A stretch of DNA of 64,000 nucleotides from an uncultured Collinsella sp. (GTDB lineage: Bacteria > Actinomycetota > Coriobacteriia > Coriobacteriales > Coriobacteriaceae): contig USOU01000005.1 in assembly GCA_900556415.1 (NCBI GenBank), positions 1-64,000 on the forward strand. Direction: 5' to 3'. Position 1 is the first letter of the stretch. The number at the start of each line of letters is the position of its first letter. Below are positions 51,830 to 60,775 of the stretch, piece by piece. A program made the translations under genes and the position numbers. Below the pieces are notes generated by a model. The model was not told the DNA's origin. It saw only the letters and a program-made list of their open reading frames with translations, and searched no databases.

Positions 51830-51915
51830 ATGTAATAATCGCTGTGCAGCCACAATCGGGGGCAATTCGACCTGAGCGCGACCGCACTGCCATGTCACAC
51901 GCCGGGAGTCGCCCC

Positions 51916-52878
51916 ATGCACACAACTGATTTTGGTCGCACGCTCATCATCGCCAACCCAGCCGCCAAGTCGGGTGCGGCGCGCGAAGTTGCCGAGCGCC
52001 TGCAACGCTTTTTGGACATGACCGCACGCGCATCCCAGTTTGACCTGGTGCTAACCGAGCGCATGGGACACGCCAAGGAGCTGGCTGCCCAGGCAACGGG
52101 CTATCGCACCGTTATCGCACTCGGCGGCGACGGCGTGATCCACGAGGTCGTCAACGGGCTTATGACGCAAAAGGAGGACGCCCGCCCCGCTCTTGCCGTC
52201 CTGCCCGTGGGCTCCGGCAACGATTTCGCCCAGACGCTCGGCATCGACGATTTCTCCGGCAAGGATTTTGGCACGCTGCTCACCTGCGAGCTGCAGCGTC
52301 AGGACATCGGGCGAATTCGATCGTGGAGCCCCGCGAGCGGCAGCGGCGAGGCTGCCGTTGAGTACTACGACCAGACGCTTTCTATCGGCATCGATGCCGC
52401 CATCGGCCTGGGCACCACCGAGCTGCGCAAAAAGACGGGTCTCACCGGCGCGCCGCTCTACACTCTTTCGGGACTAGAGCAGTTTGGCCTACGCTATCGC
52501 AACTACCCCATGACAGTCAGCTTTGACGGAGCGCCCGCCGAGCGCGTGAGGGCGATCATCATGGCGATTCAGCTGGGTCCTACCTATGGCTCGGGCTATC
52601 GCATCTGCCCCGATGCCGACCCCTGCGACGGCATGCTCGACGTCTGCTACGCCTGCGGCCCCATTCCGCGCGCGATCGCGCTTCCCATGTTCCTTTCGGC
52701 CAAAGATGGCCACCACACCAAGCTGCCACCGGTTCGCATGCGCCGCTGTCGCCATGCCGAGCTTACCTTTGAGGAGCCCGGCTACCCCATCCAGGCCGAC
52801 GGCGAGCCCATCGTCGCCTCGCGCCTCGAGGTCGACGTCCTCGGCGGAGCCCTTCACGTCTGGCACCCCACCCGCTAA
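51916..52878 (+). CDS. Diacylglycerol/lipid kinase family protein (YegS/DgkB-like), 320 aa
   Basis: Catalytic-domain motifs: LIIANPAAKSG, ALGGDGVIHEVVNGL near residue 78 and LPVGSGNDFAQTLGI near 100. Such enzymes phosphorylate diacylglycerol or related lipids at the membrane face. ATG 51916 is preferred since GGGAG lies eight bases upstream; an ATG at 51892 is in frame. Confidence 0.88.
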   Translation: MHTTDFGRTLIIANPAAKSGAAREVAERLQRFLDMTARASQFDLVLTERMGHAKELAAQATGYRTVIALGGDGVIHEVVNGLMTQKEDARPALAVLPVGSGNDFAQTLGIDDFSGKDFGTLLTCELQRQDIGRIRSWSPASGSGEAAVEYYDQTLSIGIDAAIGLGTTELRKKTGLTGAPLYTLSGLEQFGLRYRNYPMTVSFDGAPAERVRAIIMAIQLGPTYGSGYRICPDADPCDGMLDVCYACGPIPRAIALPMFLSAKDGHHTKLPPVRMRRCRHAELTFEEPGYPIQADGEPIVASRLEVDVLGGALHVWHPTR

Positions 52879-52886
52879 CCCCACCT

Positions 52887-52955
52887 AAGTTGCGGTGAAA
52901 TAGGGACTGTTTATGCAGCTAAAGCCGTAAAACAGTCTCTATTTCACCGCAACTT
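52887..52955. repeat. Dispersed palindrome AAGTTGCGGTGAAATAG (copy 4, different inner arms)
   Basis: The outer arms are as in the other copies, but the inner arms are GGACTGTTTA...TAAAACAGTCT instead of GTTCCTGGA. It lies between convergent genes, eight bases after the lipid kinase stop. Confidence 0.9.
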
Positions 52956-52964
52956 ATGAGGAGG

Positions 52965-53345
52965 CTATTCGTCGCTGCCCGGTTTGCGACGGTTGGCCTT
53001 TTTAATGGCGTTGAAGCGCTTGTCGTTGAGCCTGCGCTGGCGCGATCGCTGTGGCACTTTGGTCTTGACGCGACGGCGCGGCGGACGGCCACGACGCTCA
53101 AGCTCTGCCCTCAGCTTACGCAAACAGCTCGCACGATTCTGAAACTGACTACGGCTCTCGCGCGCCGTCACGACAATCCCCGTGGGCCCATGTTTCATGC
53201 GCACCGCAGAGTCCGTCGTGTTCACGCCCTGCCCGCCCGGACCCGTCGCGCGAAACACCTGTACCTCGCAATCGCGCGCCAGCTCCTCGACCGACATCTC
53301 GGCAAAGCGCGCATACTCGCGCCAGCCCATCTTGTTCTCATCCAT
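52965..53345 (-). CDS. GGQ-domain release-factor-like protein, 126 aa
   Basis: A lone class I release-factor domain 3: [20 protein letters not shown] carries the peptidyl-tRNA hydrolysing GGQ. The C-terminal 45 residues are very basic ([20 protein letters not shown]), as in ArfB/YaeJ-type ribosome rescue factors that sit in the mRNA channel. No codon-recognition domain. RBS GGGGAGG. Confidence 0.87.
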   Translation of the reverse strand: MDENKMGWREYARFAEMSVEELARDCEVQVFRATGPGGQGVNTTDSAVRMKHGPTGIVVTARESRSQFQNRASCLRKLRAELERRGRPPRRRVKTKVPQRSRQRRLNDKRFNAIKKANRRKPGSDE

Positions 53346-53369
53346 ATCAGCACCTCCCCCATACAAAAA

Positions 53370-53400
53370 ATGTGACAAAGGGACAGTCCCTTTGTCACAT
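53370..53400 (-). terminator. 31-base perfect palindrome serving as xpt terminator
   Basis: ATGTGACAAAGGGAC and its exact inverse around a single central base, followed on the minus strand by TTTTTT. It lies 28 bases after the xpt stop. Confidence 0.88.
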
Positions 53401-53427
53401 CGCATACCAATCGCTTGTGTTGCGCGC

Positions 53428-54006
53428 CTAGGCGAAGGTGATCTCGCCGTTCTCGCAGTCCATTTCGGCGATACGGGCCAGGCTCTCAACGCGGAAGCCG
53501 CGCTGGCGGAGCTTATCGCCACCGCCCTGGAAGCCCTTCTCAACGGCGATGCCAATGCCGGCAACCTCGGCGCCTGCGGCCTCGCAGATCTTGATAAGGC
53601 CCTCGAGCGCGCAGCCGTTGGCCAGGAAGTCGTCGATAATCAGGACCTTGTCGCCCTCGGACAGGAAGCGCTTGCCAACGATGACCGGATACTCCTTCTG
53701 CTTGGTAAAGGAGTAGATGGTCGTGGCATACTGCTCGCCGTCGAGGTTGATGGACTGTGCCTTCTTGGCAAAGACCACCGGCACGCCGCCAAAGTGCTGA
53801 GCTGCAATGCAAGCCATGCCAATGCCCGAAGCCTCGATCGTCAGGATCTTGTTGATCTCGACACCCTCGAACAGACGGGCCCACTCGGCGCCCATGTGGT
53901 CGAACAGCTCAACGTCGCATTGGTGGTTGAGGAAGGCATCAACCTTAAGGACATTACCGGCCTTTACGATGCCGTCATGGCGAATACGATCCTCAAGCTC
54001 CTGCAT
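53428..54006 (-). CDS. xpt: Xanthine phosphoribosyltransferase, 192 aa
   Basis: Salvages xanthine to XMP. Matches Xpt: [19 protein letters not shown], and the PRPP loop [18 protein letters not shown] near residue 122. Length is exact for the family. The 159-base leader shows no recognisable purine riboswitch. Confidence 0.95.
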   Translation of the reverse strand: MQELEDRIRHDGIVKAGNVLKVDAFLNHQCDVELFDHMGAEWARLFEGVEINKILTIEASGIGMACIAAQHFGGVPVVFAKKAQSINLDGEQYATTIYSFTKQKEYPVIVGKRFLSEGDKVLIIDDFLANGCALEGLIKICEAAGAEVAGIGIAVEKGFQGGGDKLRQRGFRVESLARIAEMDCENGEITFA

Positions 54007-54165
54007 GGCGCAACCCCTTCTCGCGGCAACGATACCGCGCGATTAATAAACGTTGTTCGATAGTCTACCACGGACCGACCCCCGCCCGCCCCACAAGCCA
54101 CATCGCACCACAAAGCCGCAAGACCAGTAGATAGGCCCGACTCATGGCAAGCCTGCCCCCACAAG

Positions 54166-55470
54166 CTAATGGCGGACGCGTATCTTCACCAAACGCACCA
54201 TGGCGAGCGCAAAGCCCACAGCGGCCACAGCCATGAGCACGTAGAACACCGAACGAAAACCAAACAAGAACACATCCGGACGGCCTGCAACAAAACTGGT
54301 CACGGCCTCGCCCATCGCCACGCTCATCTGCCCATACAGAATATTCGACGCCACCGTAATGCCAAGTGCCATGCCGGCATAGCGCGCCAAACTGCCCAAG
54401 CTGCCTGCAAAACCGAGTGCCTCGCGCGGAGCCGAACCCATATACAGCGAGTTATTGGGGCTCTGGAAAATCGACGTGCCACACGACATAAACGCGACGC
54501 AACACACGATCACAGGGATAGCAGAGTGCTCGTTGAGCGTGCTTACCGCAAAGAGACCGCACACATATACGCCCAGGCCGACCGCCGTGGGGCTCTCGCA
54601 GCCGACACGGTCCGAAACCGTTCCCGAAAGCGGGCCGATAAAGGCATTCACCATTGGCAGCGCCAAAAACAGCAGGCCCGAAACGTCAGACCCAAACCCA
54701 TGCGCATCCTGAAAATAGAACGGCAGAATAAACTCGGATGCGCCAATGCCAATGAACACGATGAGCATGCAGGCAAGGTTGATGGTGAAGGCCGAATTTG
54801 CAAAGCAGCGACGAGCGGCCTCGGCAAGGGGCATGGGACGTTCGCCGGCCTCTGGCCTAACATGCGGCAGCGTGTAGAGGCCCACGATAAACGAGATCAC
54901 GCCAATGGGCAGGTTGATGAGGAAGATGCTCTCCCAGGGAAAGCTTGCCACCAGCATGCCGCCGAGCACGGGGCCACACATCATGCCGAGGGCCACGAAG
55001 GTCGCGAGAATACCCATGGCACGGCCTCGTTCGCGCGCCGGAAACGACTCGGTGATGATACCCATGTTGTTAGCCATGGCCGCCGCGCAACCGACGCCCT
55101 GAACAATGCGTGCCAGGATAAGAACCTCAAGCGAGGCCGAAAGGCCGCACAGCAGCGAGCCGACCGAAAAAACGATGACGCCCAGCTGGAACACATTCAC
55201 CTTGCCGCGCACGTCGCCCAGACGGCCAAAGGGCAACATAGCCACGCAAGTCGCAAGCAGATACACCGAGCTTACCAGCTGAATGCGATCGAGGCCCACG
55301 CCCAGCTCCTTTTGCATCACGGGCAGCGCCACGGTCACGACGGTCGAATCCAGACACACCATAAACGTCATGATGAGCACGGTAAACAGAATCGCCCACT
55401 TGTTCTTGCCATGGGTGTCGCCCTCTAGGGCAATGTGCTCGCGGCGCAGCTGCTCTGCAGTTTTCTCCAT
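54166..55470 (-). CDS. MFS drug-efflux-type exporter (DHA2-like), 434 aa
   Basis: About 12-14 helices. MTFMVCLDSTVVTVALPVMQKELG is the motif D1/helix 1 of EmrB/QacA-like exporters, and RLGDVRGKVNVFQLG is motif A. AGWLG-type motif C is replaced by PVLGGMLVASFPWESIFLINLPIGV. Substrate unknown. The start is ATG 55470, with AAAGG six bases upstream. Confidence 0.88.
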   Translation of the reverse strand: MEKTAEQLRREHIALEGDTHGKNKWAILFTVLIMTFMVCLDSTVVTVALPVMQKELGVGLDRIQLVSSVYLLATCVAMLPFGRLGDVRGKVNVFQLGVIVFSVGSLLCGLSASLEVLILARIVQGVGCAAAMANNMGIITESFPARERGRAMGILATFVALGMMCGPVLGGMLVASFPWESIFLINLPIGVISFIVGLYTLPHVRPEAGERPMPLAEAARRCFANSAFTINLACMLIVFIGIGASEFILPFYFQDAHGFGSDVSGLLFLALPMVNAFIGPLSGTVSDRVGCESPTAVGLGVYVCGLFAVSTLNEHSAIPVIVCCVAFMSCGTSIFQSPNNSLYMGSAPREALGFAGSLGSLARYAGMALGITVASNILYGQMSVAMGEAVTSFVAGRPDVFLFGFRSVFYVLMAVAAVGFALAMVRLVKIRVRH

Positions 55471-55502
55471 ATCCATCCTTTCGAGTGGCCCAACGCAAAA
55501 AA

Positions 55503-55540
55503 CGGGGCCCCAATCGCCTGAAAACCGCGATTGAGGTCCC
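55503..55540 (-). terminator. Terminator of metY
   Basis: CGGGGCCCCAATCGC pairs with GCGATTGAGGTCCC (near-perfect), then TTTTTT on the minus strand. Confidence 0.85.
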
Positions 55541-55608
55541 GCCTACGGAATCGGAACGAAAGGTCACCGAAGCTTTCTGCCAGCATCGGCACCTTGTACG
55601 GAGCTAGC

Positions 55609-56892
55609 CTAGCACTGCTCGAGCGCCTGCTCAAGGTCGGCAATCAGATCGGCCGTGTCCTCGAGGCCGCACGACAGGCGCACCATGTCGGCGGAGATGC
55701 CACAGGCGATGAGCTCCTCATCGTTCATCTGTCGATGCGTGGCGTTAGCGGGATGCAGGCAGCAAGTGCGGGCGTCGGCCACGTGCGTGGCGATCTGGGC
55801 GAGCTTGAGGCTCTTCATAAAGGTCTCGGCCGCCGCGCGACCACCGTTAAAGCCAAAGCTCACAACGCCGCAGGTACCGTTGGGCATGTACTTCTGAGCG
55901 ATGTCATAGTACTTATCGCCCTCCAGGCCCGGATAGCTCACGAAGCGCACCTTGGGATGACTCTGCAGGAACTTGGCAACGGCCAGGCCGTTCTCACAAT
56001 GACGCGGCATGCGCACATGCAGGCTCTCGAGCGAGCTGTTCAGGAAGAAGGCCGCCTGAGGGTTCTGCATGGGGCCGAGGTCACGCATGAGCTGAGCGGT
56101 TGCCTTGGTAATGAAGGCGCCCTCGCGACCGAACTTCTCGGCATAAGTCACGCCGTGGTAGCTCTCATCGGGCGTGGTAAGACCCGGGAACTTGTCCGCA
56201 TGGGCCATCCAGTCAAACTGGCCGTGGTCGACGATCACGCCGCCCAGGTAGGCAGCATGTCCATCCATGTACTTGGTGGTGGAGTGCGTAACGATATCGG
56301 CGCCCCACTCAAAGGGACGGCACATCACGGGTGTCGGGAAGGTGTTGTCGACCATCAGCGGCACGCCGTGGTCATGTGCGGCCTTGGCAAAACGCTCAAT
56401 ATCGAGCACGGCAAGGGCGGGGTTGGCAATCGTCTCGCCAAAGACAAGCTTGGTGTTGGGCTGGAAGGCTGCCTCGAGCTCCTCATCGGTGCAGTCGGGG
56501 GCAACGAACGTGCAGGTCAAGCCCATGCGACCCATGGTGTGAGCCAGCAGATTGTAGGTACCGCCGTAGATGGCAGAGCTTGCGACCACATGATCGCCGG
56601 CACCCGCCACGTTAAAGATCGCGAGGAAGTTCGCAGCCATGCCCGAGCTCGTGAGCATCGCAGCGGTGCCGCCCTCCATCTCGCAGATCTTGGCGGCAAC
56701 CAGATCGCACGTGGGGTTCTGCAGACGGCTGTAGAAGTAGCCCGACTCCTCTAGGTCAAACAGCTTGCCCATGTGCTCGGACGTGTCGTACTTCCACGTG
56801 GTGGACTGGTAGATGGGCACCTGGCGCGGCTCGGCATCTCCCGGGTGATAGCCGCCCTGAACACATGTGGTACCGATAGTCTGCTCGCTCAT
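55609..56892 (-). CDS. metY: O-acetylhomoserine sulfhydrylase (MetY-like), 427 aa
   Basis: A Cys/Met-metabolism PLP enzyme: FYSRLQNPTCDLVAAKICEMEGG, then the PLP-lysine region DIVTHSTTKYMDGHA near residue 210 and GGVIVDHGQF. It most likely makes homocysteine from O-acetylhomoserine and sulfide. A cystathionine gamma-synthase or -lyase role cannot be excluded by eye. Monocistronic. Confidence 0.92.
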   Translation of the reverse strand: MSEQTIGTTCVQGGYHPGDAEPRQVPIYQSTTWKYDTSEHMGKLFDLEESGYFYSRLQNPTCDLVAAKICEMEGGTAAMLTSSGMAANFLAIFNVAGAGDHVVASSAIYGGTYNLLAHTMGRMGLTCTFVAPDCTDEELEAAFQPNTKLVFGETIANPALAVLDIERFAKAAHDHGVPLMVDNTFPTPVMCRPFEWGADIVTHSTTKYMDGHAAYLGGVIVDHGQFDWMAHADKFPGLTTPDESYHGVTYAEKFGREGAFITKATAQLMRDLGPMQNPQAAFFLNSSLESLHVRMPRHCENGLAVAKFLQSHPKVRFVSYPGLEGDKYYDIAQKYMPNGTCGVVSFGFNGGRAAAETFMKSLKLAQIATHVADARTCCLHPANATHRQMNDEELIACGISADMVRLSCGLEDTADLIADLEQALEQC

Positions 56893-57122
56893 AACTAGCT
56901 CCCTTGCCTGGGTTACGTTTTATTCGGTTCACGATACCGCTACCCCGCACCCCTCTCAACCCATCCCCAAAGTAGGTTATGGAGCAAATTGATCAGGGGT
57001 ATTTATCTCAAGCCTTGGGCATTTGCTCGATAGATAAAAATGAGGCATACATGAAGCTCTCGATGATTACATGCACTGTCACGGGTACCATAGGCGAGTA
57101 CACCGTGACCAAGGAGACAACG

Positions 57123-57569
57123 ATGAAGCAAATCGATACGGCTCAGCTCGACATCACCGCCTGTCAGGCTCAGGCTGCCGAATACCACGCCCGTGGCTTT
57201 AACTGCGCCCAGGCCGTCGCCTGCACGCTCGCGCCCGCCGTCGGGCTCGACCCCCAGGTCGCCTTTACCCTCACCGAGGGCTTTGGCGCCGGCATGGGCG
57301 GCATGACCGAAACCTGCGGCGCCATCTCGGGTGCCGTGGCCATCATGGGCTTTGTAATGAGCGACGGCATGGAAAACCCCAAGACCAAGGGCCAGACCTA
57401 CAAGCTGTCGCGCGAAATCGCCAAGCGTTTTGGCGAGAAGAACACGACGACCGTCTGCGGCACGCTCAAGGGCATCGGATCGGACAAGGGTCCGCTCCGC
57501 AGCTGCCCCGGCTGCATCGACGATGCCGTCGAGATTGCCTGCGATGTGCTAAAGCAGCTCGCCGAGTAA
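57123..57569 (+). CDS. C_GCAxxG_C_C family redox protein, 148 aa
   Basis: Contains the family pattern: GFNCAQAVACTLAP, GFGAGMGGMTETCGAISGAV, and later C residues (TVCGTLKG, SCPGCIDDAV). The family is found in anaerobes and presumed redox-active; its function is unknown. The start is ATG 57123 after AAGGAG; the frame continues 48 codons upstream without a ribosome site. Confidence 0.87.
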   Translation: MKQIDTAQLDITACQAQAAEYHARGFNCAQAVACTLAPAVGLDPQVAFTLTEGFGAGMGGMTETCGAISGAVAIMGFVMSDGMENPKTKGQTYKLSREIAKRFGEKNTTTVCGTLKGIGSDKGPLRSCPGCIDDAVEIACDVLKQLAE

Positions 57570-57586
57570 ACGGCTGCAACAGAAAT

Positions 57587-57633
57587 CGACGGCCGACGCG
57601 CTTGGGATTCATCCAAAAGCACGCCGGCCGTCG
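57587..57633. terminator. Hairpin between convergent genes
   Basis: CGACGGCC/GGCCGTCG outer stem plus inner GCGCTT/AAGC pairs, with no T run. Probably ends both the 57123 and yigZ transcripts. Confidence 0.5.
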
Positions 57634-57636
57634 CCG

Positions 57637-58275
57637 TTAGAACTCCGCAAACTCGGGAACGCCAACCTCAATCTCCTCGCGCCCCGCCATAAGCTCGCGC
57701 ATCTTAGCGCAAAACGGCTTCTGCTCCCCCGCCTTGAACACCAAATGAAGTGTCACGGCATCCGCGTAATCGGTATCCGAAACCTTGGCACCCGAATCCT
57801 GCGCCAAGCGAAGCACCTGCTCATACTGCGGATACGCCACATGCACATCAACCGGCACGACACTCGTCATCTCGACGATCTGCCCAGCCTCCTGAGCAGC
57901 TGCCACCGCCGCCTGCGTCGCCGCGGTATAGGCTCGCACCAAACCACCGGGCCCCAACAGCGTGCCACCAAAATAGCGCGTCACCACGCAGCAAACATTT
58001 TTGAGCCCTGCACCGCGCAGCACCTCGAGTGTCGGCATGCCGCTCGTGCGGCTCGGCTCACCGTCATCGCTCTGGCGCTCACGTCCATCGACCAAAATCC
58101 ACGCGGGAACATTGTGTCGAGCGTCGTAATGACGTTTGCGAACGGTCTCGATAAAGGCATTAGCCTCATCTTCGGACTCAATATGGACCAGCTGGGCAAT
58201 AAACCGGCTCTTGCGGTCAACGAACTCGCCCGTAGCCTCAATATTCGATTGCAAAGTAAAATAGCTGTCCAACAA
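57637..58275 (-). CDS. yigZ: YigZ/IMPACT family protein, 212 aa
   Basis: The N-terminal UPF0029 domain has FVDRKSRFIAQLVHI, DDGEPSRTSGMPTLEVLRG and VVTRYFGGTLLGPGGLVRAYT. The C-terminal DUF1949 part has VDVHVAYPQYEQVLRLAQ. A translation-related role is assumed. The start is a TTG (58275 or 58272) behind GAGGG. Confidence 0.9.
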   Translation of the reverse strand: MLDSYFTLQSNIEATGEFVDRKSRFIAQLVHIESEDEANAFIETVRKRHYDARHNVPAWILVDGRERQSDDGEPSRTSGMPTLEVLRGAGLKNVCCVVTRYFGGTLLGPGGLVRAYTAATQAAVAAAQEAGQIVEMTSVVPVDVHVAYPQYEQVLRLAQDSGAKVSDTDYADAVTLHLVFKAGEQKPFCAKMRELMAGREEIEVGVPEFAEF

Positions 58276-58391
58276 AGTCCCTCAACAACAAGCAAAGCAA
58301 CAAACAGCCTCAATAATACGGCAAAGCCCGTACCGATAGCCCCGGTAAATAAAACGGCGACGCCAATGACCAGGCAAAAACAGCGAGACGA

Positions 58392-58479
58392 CGTCAGCTG
58401 AGTCGATTTGGCCCGAAAGAGGAGGGAGCACGCCTTATGGCGGCGACCGACGAATGAGCGCCAAATCGGCCAGCTGACG
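58392..58479. repeat. Structured inverted element (copy 2)
   Basis: CGTCAGCTG...CAGCTGACG outer arms continue to GATTTGGC/GCCAAATC. The inside has GAAAGAGGAGG, the hairpin CGCC-TTA-TGGCG, and ATGA. Compare 36290 and 58494. Confidence 0.8.
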
Positions 58480-58493
58480 CCGTCGAAGGCGAG

Positions 58494-58590
58494 AACCCGT
58501 CAGCGCGAGCAAGGTGCCTTGAAAGACGAGGGCATTGACCTTATGGTCATGCCCGAAGGCTTGAAGGGCAGATTGCCGCGCTGACGGGTT
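58494..58590. repeat. Structured inverted element (copy 3), just downstream of rnpB
   Basis: AACCCGTCAGCGCG pairs perfectly with its inverse. The inside has GAAAGACGAGGG, the hairpin GCATTGACC-TTA-TGGTCATGC, and TTGA. Confidence 0.8.
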
Positions 58591-58610
58591 CGCAGCGTCA
58601 ACTTAGTTGC

Positions 58611-58968
58611 TGAGTGGGCCTGTAAGCCGGGTTCTGTCGTGAACGGTCATTTATCTTGTCTGCACGTTACCATGCAGCTCCACGCACGCTACCCGAACGC
58701 GGACCGGGCCGGCCCATAGCGTTCCTATTCGCGCTTGCTCCGGATGGGGCTTGCCAAGCCGCCGTGTTACCACGACGCTGGTGGTCTCTTACACCACCGT
58801 TTCAGCTTTTCCCTTTACGCCTTGCGGCGCAGGTGGGAGTCTTCTTTTCTGCGGCGCTTTCCGTCGGATCACTCCGCCCGGCCGTTAACCGGCATCCCGC
58901 CCTCTGGAGCCCGGACTTTCCTCACGCGTACTGCAAGCAGCACATCGCGCGACCGTCTGGCCCACTCA
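58611..58968 (-). ncRNA. rnpB: RNase P RNA (class A)
   Basis: About 358 nt. The conserved cores are GAGGAAAGTCCGGGCTCC near the 5' end, GTGGTAACACGG in the middle, and ACAGAACCCGGCTTACAGGC near the 3' end. The termini GAGTGGGCC and GGCCCACTC pair. It is the catalytic RNA that trims tRNA 5' ends. TACACT about 17 bases upstream is a likely -10. Confidence 0.97.
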
Positions 58969-59039
58969 GCAGTGCAAAAGTGTAACACACCGTTGCCGCA
59001 GGCAATGGCACAACGCAAACGCTCGACACGATAAACCAA

Positions 59040-59170
59040 GAACCGCCATGCGCTACAATGGTCCTGTCGATGGGCAACGTCGTCAGTCGAGACGCGACCG
59101 CGCTCCGCACCCCTCCGTCTACTCGGTGTGTTCCCGCCTCCTCCCCGAGGCGGGATGTCGGCATTTTTCA
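59040..59170 (+). other. Intergenic region with a rightward hairpin and T run
   Basis: CCCGCCTC/GAGGCGGG (59133-59154) is followed by CATTTTTC on the plus strand, and TACAAT lies at 59054. This could be a small transcript of about 100 nt or just structure upstream of rnpB. The remainder of 58969-59238 shows no gene. Confidence 0.3.
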
Positions 59171-59238
59171 TGCACTGACAACCCAATAGCCTGTGGACAG
59201 CCCGGGCAGCATCGCGCATCTCAGCAGCAAATGCAAAA

Positions 59239-59269
59239 AAGGGACCCGTCCATTGCGGACGGATCCCTT
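59239..59269 (-). terminator. Terminator of rpsA
   Basis: AAGGGATCCGTCC/GGACGGGTCCCTT followed by TTTTTT on the minus strand, 25 bases after the stop. Confidence 0.92.
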
Positions 59270-59293
59270 AAAACAAGTGATCGTCAAACCGAT

Positions 59294-60460
59294 TTACTCG
59301 GCGTCGGTCTCCTCGTCCTTCTTCTCGGAAGGCAGCGGGGTAACCTCGATCTCGACGCCCAGAGTCTCAGCAGCAGACTTCATGGACAGGGAGATACGAC
59401 GACGGTCGAGGTCGATCTCCATGACCTTGACCTGAACCTTGTCGCCCACGTGGGTGACCTGAGAAGGCTGATCGACGTGCTTGTTGGCCATCTCGGAGAT
59501 GTGGACCAGACCCTCGATGCCCTCGCCCAGGTCGACGAAAGCGCCGAACGGGACAAGCTTGGTCACAGTGCCCTCGACGATAGCGCCGACGGGGTACTTC
59601 TTGACCAGTGCGCGCCACGGATCCTCGGTGGTCTGCTTGAGACCCAGGGAGATGCGCTCGCGGTTGAGATCGACGTCGAGAACCTCGACCTCGACCTCCT
59701 GGCCGACCTTGACAACCTCGGAAGGATGGTTGACGTGGTTCCAGGAGAGCTCGGAGATGTGGATGAGGCCGTCGATACCGCCGAGGTCGACAAAGGCGCC
59801 GAAGTCGACGATGGAGGAAACGGTACCCTGGAGACGCATGCCAGACTTGAGCTTGGACAGGATCTCGGAGCGCTCGGCCTTACGGGACTCCTCGAGCACG
59901 ACGCGACGGGAGAGGACGACGTTGTTGCGGTTGCGGTCCATCTCGATGACGCGAGCCTCGATGCGGGTGCCCATGTAGGAGGTGAGGTCCTTGACACGAC
60001 GGAGGTCGACGAGGGAAGCGGGCAGGAAGCCACGCAGGCCGATGTCGAGGATCAGGCCGCCCTTGACAACCTCGATAACCTCGCCCTCGACGTTCTCGCC
60101 GGAGTTGAACTTCTCCTCGATGCGGTTCCAAGCACGCTCGTACTCGGCACGCTTCTTGGACAGGACCAGACGACCGTCCTTGTCCTCCTTCTGGAGAACC
60201 AGAGCCTCGATGGGATCACCGAGTGCAACGATGTCTGCAGGGTTAGCGTCCTTGCGGATGGACAGCTCGCGGACCGGGATAACGCCCTCGGACTTGAATC
60301 CGATGTCAACGAGCACCTCGTCATGCTCGATCTTAACGACAGTGCCGTTAACGAGATCGCCCTCATCAAAGTCGGTAATCGTACCGTCGATGAGGTTGTT
60401 CATCTCCTCCTCATTGACATCGTCAAGAGAGAAAATGGACGAGTTCTGAATCTCACTCAA
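59294..60460 (-). CDS. rpsA: 30S ribosomal protein S1, 388 aa, four S1 domains
   Basis: Four S1 repeats are seen, starting near residues 35 (GDLVNGTVVKIEHDEVLVDIG), 120 (GENVEGEVIEVVKGGLILDIG), 208 (GMRLQGTVSSIVDFGAFVDLG) and 293 (GAIVEGTVTKLVPFGAFVDLG). Each S1 fold binds RNA. The four-domain form is normal for Gram-positive and actinobacterial lineages. The start is TTG 60460, with AAGGGG six bases upstream. The region 60461-60775 holds the leader and a GTGGAGAC/GTCTCCAC hairpin at 60646-60685 but no gene. Confidence 0.95.
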   Translation of the reverse strand: MSEIQNSSIFSLDDVNEEEMNNLIDGTITDFDEGDLVNGTVVKIEHDEVLVDIGFKSEGVIPVRELSIRKDANPADIVALGDPIEALVLQKEDKDGRLVLSKKRAEYERAWNRIEEKFNSGENVEGEVIEVVKGGLILDIGLRGFLPASLVDLRRVKDLTSYMGTRIEARVIEMDRNRNNVVLSRRVVLEESRKAERSEILSKLKSGMRLQGTVSSIVDFGAFVDLGGIDGLIHISELSWNHVNHPSEVVKVGQEVEVEVLDVDLNRERISLGLKQTTEDPWRALVKKYPVGAIVEGTVTKLVPFGAFVDLGEGIEGLVHISEMANKHVDQPSQVTHVGDKVQVKVMEIDLDRRRISLSMKSAAETLGVEIEVTPLPSEKKDEETDAE

Positions 60461-60775
60461 AGGTGGACCCCTTTCGAACTACGGGGCCCCGATTGCTAGG
60501 ACCTACAGAAGGGTGCGACAAGCACACAACGTTTAGGAACACTCGGGAGCCGACAGATACTAATGTGACGCTTATGCAATCACGTTCGTATAGGTTACGG
60601 GGAAATGAGTTCGATTTCAAGCGTGAACTGCGATTTTTTACTCGTGTGGAGACTTTTTCGTAATCTTATGAACACACGTCTCCACAACTTGACGATAACC
60701 AGCCAGGCATTTGGCTTTGGGGTAAAGTATCCGGAGCCAACGACTCTAGATCAAATTTACGAGAAAGGTGCCCGC

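Noticed and set aside
53847..54165. A purine riboswitch before xpt
   Set aside because: No conserved purine-aptamer core is visible in the leader.
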